IMG/VR virus record: IMGVR_UViG_3300018080_000080
Coordinates: 1-36,000 of that record
Origin: a virus
DNA length: 36,000 nucleotides
Strand: one strand, 5' to 3'
Shown here: positions 30,282 through 36,000 of the stretch, in pieces
Layout: the number at the start of each line of letters is the position of its first letter
Numbering within the stretch: the first letter of the stretch is position 1
Translations under genes and position numbers: made by a program
The notes under the pieces: generated by a model
Seen by the model: the letters and a program-made list of their open reading frames with translations, nothing else
Databases searched by the model: none
What the model was told of the DNA's origin: nothing

Positions 30282-31079
30282 ATGAAAGTAGTAATAGTTC
30301 CAATTTATAAGCGTATAGAGCTAGCAAAATTGTGTATTTCACGATTGGTTGAGCAAGGGGAGAACCTCGGATTTGATGTTATGATTGTTGGTACAAAATC
30401 AGACCTTGACAAATTGCCAGAAGGTTGTATTAAGGTCTACCATGATAATCCTGTGAGCGATAAATTGAACCATGCTTTAAGTCATTGTAAGGACTATTCT
30501 AAGGTTATGATTTGGGGAAGTGATAATTTCGCTAGTGATTTAGCTATTGAGCGTTTATTTAAGTCACGATCTAAAATAGTAGGTTATGATTCCATTTACT
30601 TCCATAGAGTAAAGGATGGCAAATGGTCTATATGGTCAACTGATAAAATGACTATCGGAGTAGGCAGAACTTACTCTAAGAAAGCACTTGAAGCAGTAGA
30701 TTATAAGCTATATGATAAAGGCTTAAATAAAGGACTAGACAATAACGCACGTAAGAAATACGACAAAGAAACTACCTTAAAACTAGGTGATGACTGGCTA
30801 ATTGATGTAAAATATTCATCTAACATTACCAATCACAACATAGTAGATTTAGGTGAAGAGTGTAATCCTGTGGGCGACATTGATTTTAGCGAATTGGTTG
30901 AAACAACTGAAAAACCTATGGTAAAACATAAGGCTATTGCGTTTAAACCTATCGAAAAAGAACTCGTTACCATCGAAACTATAAAGGACTTCTCAGGAAT
31001 GAAAAAAGGAACTGTTAAAAGGATTCCTAAGCGTATAGCTAATAACTTAGAAAAACGAAAACTAATTAAAATAAAATGA
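30282..31079 (+). CDS. GT-A-like glycosyltransferase-type protein in the head module
   Basis: 265 residues from the ATG at 30282; a longer frame with TTG at 30249 starts inside the terminator. The N-terminus MKVVIVPIYKRIELAKLCI and the IWGSDN segment (DxD-like, about 80-85) resemble family 2 glycosyltransferases. The middle is a mixed alpha/beta domain. The C-terminal 45 residues, with FSGMKKGTVKRIPKRIANNL, look like a short domain found near connector proteins of Bacteroidota phages. It may modify the capsid, or be a repurposed fold. It overlaps the connector by four bases. Confidence 0.6.
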   Translation: MKVVIVPIYKRIELAKLCISRLVEQGENLGFDVMIVGTKSDLDKLPEGCIKVYHDNPVSDKLNHALSHCKDYSKVMIWGSDNFASDLAIERLFKSRSKIVGYDSIYFHRVKDGKWSIWSTDKMTIGVGRTYSKKALEAVDYKLYDKGLNKGLDNNARKKYDKETTLKLGDDWLIDVKYSSNITNHNIVDLGEECNPVGDIDFSELVETTEKPMVKHKAIAFKPIEKELVTIETIKDFSGMKKGTVKRIPKRIANNLEKRKLIKIK

Positions 31080-31576
31080 TTTTACAACCTTCTGATTTTG
31101 TTGGTAAATGGGCTATTACTCAAAAGTATAATAGTAACGATATACAGCAGTTAATTGATGCTTATGAAGAGCAAATAATATATGAGCTGTTAGGTGTTGA
31201 CTTGGGTAATGACTTATATACCAATTTAGCATCGTTACCAGCTGAATTGCAATTCATATACGATCCTTTTGCTGTAAACATAACTAATATTTATGGAGAT
31301 AATATGCTTGTTCAGTCACTAGGTATTGAAGTGATGCTGAAGAATATCTTAACAGGCATATATTATCTAACAGATTTCGGAACAGCAACAAGTGAAGGAA
31401 AAGTTAAATTTCAGCCTGAAGGAGGTTCTTTAATAAACGATAATTACAATGATAATTATAAGCTATACAATCAAGGCGTAAGGACTTATAAGGCTATTCA
31501 GAAATACATTGAAGAGAATGAACAGGACTATCCTGACTACTTAGGAATCCAAAAGCACACAGCATGGCTAATATGA
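31076..31576 (+). CDS. Head-tail connector (adaptor) protein
   Basis: 166 residues, helical. The start MILQPSDFVGKWAI and the LGIEVMLKNILTGIYYLTDF segment match the pattern of connector proteins that follow the capsid gene in Bacteroidota phages (annotated as DUF6712-type). It would join the portal to the tail. It overlaps its neighbours by four and 13 bases. Confidence 0.72.
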   Translation: MILQPSDFVGKWAITQKYNSNDIQQLIDAYEEQIIYELLGVDLGNDLYTNLASLPAELQFIYDPFAVNITNIYGDNMLVQSLGIEVMLKNILTGIYYLTDFGTATSEGKVKFQPEGGSLINDNYNDNYKLYNQGVRTYKAIQKYIEENEQDYPDYLGIQKHTAWLI

Positions 31577-32250
31577 TTACGGACATAGTAGAAGATGAGA
31601 TTATCAATAAGCTAGATAACACGTTAAAGGTTATTAGTGCTTCTGCTGTGGTTAATAACGTTCAGACACTAACTTTTTGTAACATCAAATGGTTAGAGTT
31701 ATATAAAGTTTTTGTAGGTGGTTTGGAGGTGGTTAGCATTTCAGGTAACAGCGTAAGTGTAACCACTTCTACACCTATTCAAGTTGGCGCTATATTAGAA
31801 ATACCTAGACCCGTATTCTTTCACGGAACACCATTAAACACCGTTCAAGAATGGCACGAGTTCAGCACCAACGAAAAAGACAAGTTACCGTTTATATGGC
31901 TTGTAACTCCGACTGATGAAAACTACCAAGACAGAAAGTCCACTATTGAGCGCATAAGCAACTGTAAACTATTCTTTGTGCATTGGTCAAATTGGCTTGA
32001 GTTGAACCAAAATAGAGTTAACGAAACTATCAAACCATTGCATGAGCTGGTAGATGCATTTTTGAATAAAACGAATAACAATCCTAGTGTATTTGATAGG
32101 CTTTCTAACAATGGTAGACGAAAAGAATACCCAAAATTTGGTCGTGAAACTCAGAAAGGAATTGAAGAGGTTATAATGAATAGCACACTAGGTGCAATTT
32201 CACTAGATATAGAATTGCGTATTAAAAAATCATATATTTGTGAATGTTAA
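31564..32250 (+). CDS. Neck / tail completion-type protein
   Basis: 228 residues. The N-terminal part is helix plus beta (VISASAVVNNVQTLTFCNIK), the middle has a WHEF-containing stretch and the C-terminus is charged. I do not recognise a named family, but its position between the connector and the major tail protein is that of neck or tail-terminator proteins. A promoter for the next gene begins inside its 3' end. Confidence 0.62.
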   Translation: MANMITDIVEDEIINKLDNTLKVISASAVVNNVQTLTFCNIKWLELYKVFVGGLEVVSISGNSVSVTTSTPIQVGAILEIPRPVFFHGTPLNTVQEWHEFSTNEKDKLPFIWLVTPTDENYQDRKSTIERISNCKLFFVHWSNWLELNQNRVNETIKPLHELVDAFLNKTNNNPSVFDRLSNNGRRKEYPKFGRETQKGIEEVIMNSTLGAISLDIELRIKKSYICEC

Positions 32251-32268
32251 TACAAAATGTTAAATTTG
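32237..32268 (+). promoter_or_regulatory. Promoter of the major tail protein
   Basis: TTTG (32237-32240), 20 bases, then TAAATTTG (32261-32268). It is a full match to the consensus, with a leader of about 30 bases before the ATG at 32302. Confidence 0.82.
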
Positions 32269-32301
32269 TAACAATAATTATTAATTTTTAAATTTATTAC
32301 C

Positions 32302-33213
32302 ATGGGAACAATTTGTGAATGCGGATCAGGAGGTATGAACTTAGGTCAAGCCAACTGTGATGCAGTATTGAAATCCTTTAACAAGATGTTGTTTAAGGAC
32401 AGAACCAACGCTGATGGCAGTGTTGCAGGAATAGACTTTGCAAGCGGTAACGCACCGTTTGACCAATCATTTTGGAATGATTACTTGCAAGCTACTCCGA
32501 TGAAAGACCGTTATATCTTAGGTGATTCGGTAGATGATTTTGAGTTTACGCAAAATGAGCGTGAAGCCTTAGAGACGGCTAATGCAGTTGAGTACAAAGT
32601 GCGTGATGGACATATTGACGTTATGTACCATGTATTTGGAACAAAAGGAGCTTCTTTGACTTTGTATAACAAATACAAGGCTTTAGAGTGTTTGAGCTTA
32701 GGTGTTAACGTAATTGACGATGATGGTCAAGTTGCTGGCCCTATGGATGGGGATGTGATGCGAGTGATTCCAATTAATTCAATGCAAGTGCGTTACGGTG
32801 CTCAAATGAACAGCGGAGAAATTGCTCATATTATCGTACAATTTAGAATACCACACACATTCGATTGGGGTTCTGTAAAGTTGTTTCAAGCTGGAGTGGA
32901 CGACATTAACCCACTTGAATTGATGCCTATTGTAGATGTTACAGGAACACTTTCAGTAAGTGCTGGTACTTCTATTGATGTAACGGTTAGACAGAACGCT
33001 ACACAGCTAGGAGGTTTGCCACTTGTAGGATTGGCAATAGCTAATTTTGCTGTTGAAGTGAATGGAGCTTCTGAAACTATTACCGCAATTAATGAGACAG
33101 CAGATGGAGACTACACGTTGACAACTACAACAACGTTATCTACTTCTGATGTTGTTACTGTGAATCTAGTCGCTGATGGCTTTGAAATGCCTGAGTTAGA
33201 AGAGACAGTATAA
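32302..33213 (+). CDS. Major tail protein with C-terminal Ig-like domain
   Basis: 303 residues. The N-terminus contains CECGSGGM, like other Bacteroidota phage major tail proteins with an N-terminal Cys/Gly motif. The central part is beta-rich (tube-forming domain). The last 90 residues (TGTLSVSAGTSIDVTVRQ onwards, Thr/Ser-rich) look like an immunoglobulin-like domain exposed on the tube surface. It has its own strong promoter and a terminator after the next small gene, as expected for an abundant protein. Confidence 0.82.
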   Translation: MGTICECGSGGMNLGQANCDAVLKSFNKMLFKDRTNADGSVAGIDFASGNAPFDQSFWNDYLQATPMKDRYILGDSVDDFEFTQNEREALETANAVEYKVRDGHIDVMYHVFGTKGASLTLYNKYKALECLSLGVNVIDDDGQVAGPMDGDVMRVIPINSMQVRYGAQMNSGEIAHIIVQFRIPHTFDWGSVKLFQAGVDDINPLELMPIVDVTGTLSVSAGTSIDVTVRQNATQLGGLPLVGLAIANFAVEVNGASETITAINETADGDYTLTTTTTLSTSDVVTVNLVADGFEMPELEETV

Positions 33214-33338
33214 TGACTATCTTTAATGAGAAATGGCTCAAAAAAGCCACCTTAAAGGAAGTTAAAAAGGTGTTCAAAGGCGACAAAGTAACACTTAACA
33301 GAGCTTTAAGACGGCGAAAAGAGCTAAGAAAAAAGTAA
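33213..33338 (+). CDS. Small basic protein after the major tail gene
   Basis: 41 residues, about 40 percent Lys and Arg (KKATLKEVKKVFKGDK, then ALRRRKELRKK). The ATG overlaps the major tail protein stop by one base, so translation is coupled. It ends seven bases before a terminator. Size and charge suggest a small chaperone or RNA/DNA-binding peptide in tail assembly; no family is recognised. Confidence 0.65.
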   Translation: MTIFNEKWLKKATLKEVKKVFKGDKVTLNRALRRRKELRKK

Positions 33339-33344
33339 ACAAAG

Positions 33345-33371
33345 AGGGTAGTTAGTAGCTACCCTTTTTTT
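33345..33371 (+). terminator. Terminator after the major tail protein unit
   Basis: AGGGTAG (33345-33351) pairs with CTACCCT (33359-33365) around a seven-base loop, followed by a T-run. It closes the two-gene unit that starts at 32237. Confidence 0.88.
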
Positions 33372-33376
33372 CTATT

Positions 33377-33829
33377 ATGCTAAAACAAACTAGATTAGGG
33401 GAATTTGTACGAGAATTAGAAGCTATAAACGAAATAGATGTATGGCTTTTAACCGCTGGTGAACAGTCGGTAATTGAGTTTGTGGCTAACTTACAAAGGG
33501 CGCAATTAGAAAAAGGACAGCGACCAGATGGCACTAACTTTCCTGACTATTCAGAAACGTCCGTAAATGTTTACGGAAAAGAAGATGGCCCGATAAAATG
33601 GGAAGATAGCGGATACTTTTATGAACACATTTCGGCACTTGTTCGCCCTGACTTCTTAGAGATAACGAATGAGGGAACAATAGACGAGATAACAGGGCAA
33701 AGATTTGACTTAGAAATACGATTTAATGAAGAAATTATTGGTTTGGATCAAGACAGCATGGCGGAGCTTACGGATAAGATTAAGGACAAGTATATTGATC
33801 TTATTAGGAAGGTACTACAAATCGGTTGA
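33377..33829 (+). CDS. Tail completion-type protein
   Basis: 150 residues. It has an AGEQSVIEFVANLQRAQLEKG helix with basic residues, a PDGTNFPDYSE segment and an acidic C-terminal helix (DQDSMAELTDKIKDKYIDLI). This type, with a D-G-x-x-x-PDYS motif, is found between the major tail and tape measure genes in Bacteroidota phages and is thought to act in tail completion. No frameshift signal is evident near its end. Confidence 0.65.
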   Translation: MLKQTRLGEFVRELEAINEIDVWLLTAGEQSVIEFVANLQRAQLEKGQRPDGTNFPDYSETSVNVYGKEDGPIKWEDSGYFYEHISALVRPDFLEITNEGTIDEITGQRFDLEIRFNEEIIGLDQDSMAELTDKIKDKYIDLIRKVLQIG

Positions 33830-34298
33830 CGATTGCACGATTTACCATTGGAACAAAGTTTTTAATGAGGGGCAATACAACTATGTATTTAAGAAGCCTA
33901 AGAAAGTTATAGTAACTCATAAAGTAGTTGACTTAATAGATGGCTTAATGGATAGCTATTTGAATCGGTTTGGACTTGAAAAGAAGGTTCAGGAATACAA
34001 TAAGCTAAGGTTTAAAGTCGCTAAACTAAAGTTAAGGTACATTAAGACCGATGAGCGGTTTTTAATTAACAAAATTAACCAACTAGAAAACCGAATACAA
34101 GAATTAAAAAAGTTAATATTTTCACAGAATAGCAATGATTTTAACGAAAATCATGTAATTTTACAAAAGTGGTACGGACAAAGAATAGATTTAAAAACAA
34201 CAACGGTAGTTGAATACCGATCAATACAGAAGTCTTATGAGCAAGAGAATAAACAGACAAGAAATAGCAGAAGAGGGGGTTCTCGACAACCTTCTTAA
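33795..34298 (+). CDS. Tail assembly chaperone-like protein before the tape measure
   Basis: 167 residues if it starts at TTG 33795. An upstream ATG at 33726 would add 23 basic residues, inside the previous gene in another frame. The conserved-looking start is RYYKSVDDCTIYHWNKVF, then charged helices and a C-terminal stretch WYGQRIDLKTTTVVEYRS. The place just before the tape measure gene fits a tail assembly chaperone. The end overlaps the tape measure start by 62 bases, which is long. The start codon is uncertain. Confidence 0.58.
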   Translation: MILLGRYYKSVDDCTIYHWNKVFNEGQYNYVFKKPKKVIVTHKVVDLIDGLMDSYLNRFGLEKKVQEYNKLRFKVAKLKLRYIKTDERFLINKINQLENRIQELKKLIFSQNSNDFNENHVILQKWYGQRIDLKTTTVVEYRSIQKSYEQENKQTRNSRRGGSRQPS

Positions 34299-36000
34299 AC
34301 CTCTTAAAGACTTAAAAGAAGTATTAGATAGCACGGATAAGTCACTTAAGGACTTTGCTTCTACCGTTGAAAAGGATTTAAACTTTGGAGATAAAGCTAA
34401 AGAATTACGCTCATTCACAGAATCGGAACAGAAGTTAAATAAAGTTTATGAGCAGAAAAAGAAGGTACAACGACAAAGTATTGATGCGGATCAAGAAATA
34501 CTCAAATTAAAAGCTAAATTAGAAAAACTTAACAATGACGAAGCTAAAGACGTTGCTAAGCTAAAGGTTGCAATTTCTGAAAAAAATAGAGAATTAAGAG
34601 CTGAAGCTAAGGCAATCAAAAACAATACTACTGCTTATTCAAAACTTTCTAAAGAATCCAGAGACTTAAAGAACCGATCAAAAGAATTAGGGGCGCAACT
34701 TTTGAAATTAGAAAGTGAGGGCAAGAAAAACACGAAAGAATTTAAAGAGCTTTCAACTTCTTACAGAACCACCACTAAGGAAGCACAACGCACGGACGCT
34801 CAACTAAAGAAGTTAGATGCAACAGTTGGTGATAATTTCAGAAATGTAGGTAATTATAAAAGTGCGTTAAATGGTGCTAGTCGTGCATTAGGTCAGCTTG
34901 GAATAGCTATGGGGGTTGGTACTGTTATACGTGGCGTTACAAGCGTAATAGGTGACTATAACCAAGCGACAACTGATTTAGGAGCAATTAGTGGAAAGTC
35001 AGCAGAAGAGTTAAAACCACTTAACGACCAAGCAAGAGAATTGGGGGCGACAACTCAATTTAGCGCAACAGAAGTAACGCAATTACAAATAGAACTTGCA
35101 AAATTAGGTTTTACAACGCAAGAAATAACGGATTCAACAGGAGGTATTGCTAACTTTGCTGCAGCAACAGGGGTAGAAATACCTAGAGCAGCATCATTAG
35201 CAGGGTCAGCATTAAGAGCTTTTGGACTAGATGCTTCTGAAATGGATCGAGTTGTTTCGACTTTAGGAGTTGCGACTACTAAGACGGCATTAGATGTCTC
35301 ACAATTAGAAACAGGGTTATCAAGTGTTGCTCCAGTTGCGGCTGCGTTTGGATTTTCAATAGAAGATACAACTGCTTTATTAGGTCAATTGTCAAACGCT
35401 GGTTTTGATGCTTCAAGTGCAGCAACTTCTACACGTAACATATTATTAAATTTAGCAGATGCAAATGGTTCTTTAGCGCAAGAATTAGGTAGACCTGTAA
35501 AGTCAGCAGATGATTTATCAGGAGCTTTAAAAGAATTAGATAATAGAGGGGTTGACCTTGCAGCGGCTTTAGAATTAACAGATAAACGTTCAGTAGCAGC
35601 ATTTCAAACTTTCTTAGGTGGTGCTGATTCATTAGTTCCTTTACGTGATAGTATTACAGACGTTAACGATGAGTTGACAGATATGGCTGAAAAGCGTATA
35701 GACTCAGTTAGTGGTGCTTTAAAGCTACTTAGTTCAGCATTTCAAGAGCAAGTATTAGGATTCAATGAAGCGACTGGAGCAAGTGATAAATTTCAAGCTA
35801 CTATTAAATTTTTAGCTGAAAACTTGGGGGCTATCGTATCAATTATAGGTCGTTTAGTTGTTGGATTCTTATCATATAAAGCAATATTGATAGCTATAAA
35901 TGTTCAGCAAAAAATAGCAAGTACAGGTGTCAGAGGTTTGGCAAAGCAGTTCTTTACTCTTAAGAAAGGTGCTACAGAAGCTGGTACTGCATCTAAAGGA
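34237..36000 (+). CDS. Tail tape measure protein, N-terminal part (TP901-type)
   Basis: The gene starts at ATG 34237 and runs off the window end; with 1-1950 it encodes about 1196 residues. It starts MSKRINRQEIAEEG, then has a long coiled coil (to about residue 210). The TP901-type core follows: TTQFSATEVTQLQIELAKLG, GGIANFAAATGVEI and LLGQLSNAGFDASSAAT, the most recognisable signature of phage tail tape measure proteins. A hydrophobic helix follows near the window end (about residues 532-556). The core family assignment is firm. Confidence 0.95.
   Translation, partial: MSKRINRQEIAEEGVLDNLLKPLKDLKEVLDSTDKSLKDFASTVEKDLNFGDKAKELRSFTESEQKLNKVYEQKKKVQRQSIDADQEILKLKAKLEKLNNDEAKDVAKLKVAISEKNRELRAEAKAIKNNTTAYSKLSKESRDLKNRSKELGAQLLKLESEGKKNTKEFKELSTSYRTTTKEAQRTDAQLKKLDATVGDNFRNVGNYKSALNGASRALGQLGIAMGVGTVIRGVTSVIGDYNQATTDLGAISGKSAEELKPLNDQARELGATTQFSATEVTQLQIELAKLGFTTQEITDSTGGIANFAAATGVEIPRAASLAGSALRAFGLDASEMDRVVSTLGVATTKTALDVSQLETGLSSVAPVAAAFGFSIEDTTALLGQLSNAGFDASSAATSTRNILLNLADANGSLAQELGRPVKSADDLSGALKELDNRGVDLAAALELTDKRSVAAFQTFLGGADSLVPLRDSITDVNDELTDMAEKRIDSVSGALKLLSSAFQEQVLGFNEATGASDKFQATIKFLAENLGAIVSIIGRLVVGFLSYKAILIAINVQQKIASTGVRGLAKQFFTLKKGATEAGTASKG
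35878..36000. repeat. Terminal direct repeat, right copy
   Basis: Identical to bases 1-123. It indicates that the sequence closes into a circle of 35,877 bp, and the window ends inside the repeat. Confidence 0.93.

Noticed and set aside
33700-33840. Programmed frameshift joining the 33377-33829 gene to the next one
   Set aside because: Joining would need a +1 shift; there is no clear slippery heptamer or structure near the stop, and both parts can be read as separate genes.

Overview
The window is a complete small tailed-phage genome plus a short wrap-around. Its first 123 bases (1-123) are repeated exactly at 35878-36000, in the same reading frame of the same gene, so the sequence reads as a circular or circularly permuted map of 35,877 bp cut inside the tape measure gene. 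The host is very probably a member of the Bacteroidota, most likely a flavobacterium-like species. The DNA is AT-rich, promoters have the Bacteroidota form (TTTG or TTG, 19-20 bases, then TAnnTTTG), and several small proteins look like families common in phages of that phylum. A long tape measure protein, an HK97-type head module and no sheath gene suggest a siphovirus-like particle. I see no integrase, partition gene, tRNA or CRISPR array.

Layout. 24691-25148: a two-gene membrane/lipoprotein operon with its own promoter. 25166-31576: packaging and head genes (small and large terminase, portal, protease, major capsid protein, a glycosyltransferase-like protein, connector). The portal gene is inverted relative to its neighbours. 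31564-36000 and 1-8986: neck, major tail protein, tape measure, tail tip and a receptor-binding candidate with a lectin-like C-terminus, ending in a holin-like protein. 8998-14848: a regulatory and lysis region with genes on both strands. 14861-24669: rightward genes for DNA modification and replication (helicase-methyltransferase fusion, HNH endonuclease, replication protein, primase-helicase, RusA, ERF, an SSB-like protein) separated by structured non-coding RNAs or leaders.

The most unusual part is 8998-13554. Two cassettes share one design: a leftward small gene followed by a nearly identical HTH regulator, a conserved divergent promoter region with an 11-base palindrome in the same place, and a rightward peptidoglycan amidase whose promoter sits 5 bases before its ATG. 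The two amidases are of unrelated folds (Amidase_2 and Amidase_3) and the two small genes look unrelated. The regulatory frame therefore seems duplicated while its cargo differs. The leftward operon of the second cassette also carries a DnaA-domain-IV-like protein, a winged-helix protein and an HD protein with all the residues of a (p)ppGpp hydrolase.

Other points of interest: the inverted portal with a divergent promoter; a leader at 22175-22280 with competing repeats and a possible pseudoknot; a pseudoknot-like RNA at 17659-17752; 10-bp iterons inside a replication gene; and a one-protein spanin. All functions are read from sequence motifs by eye; no database search was possible.
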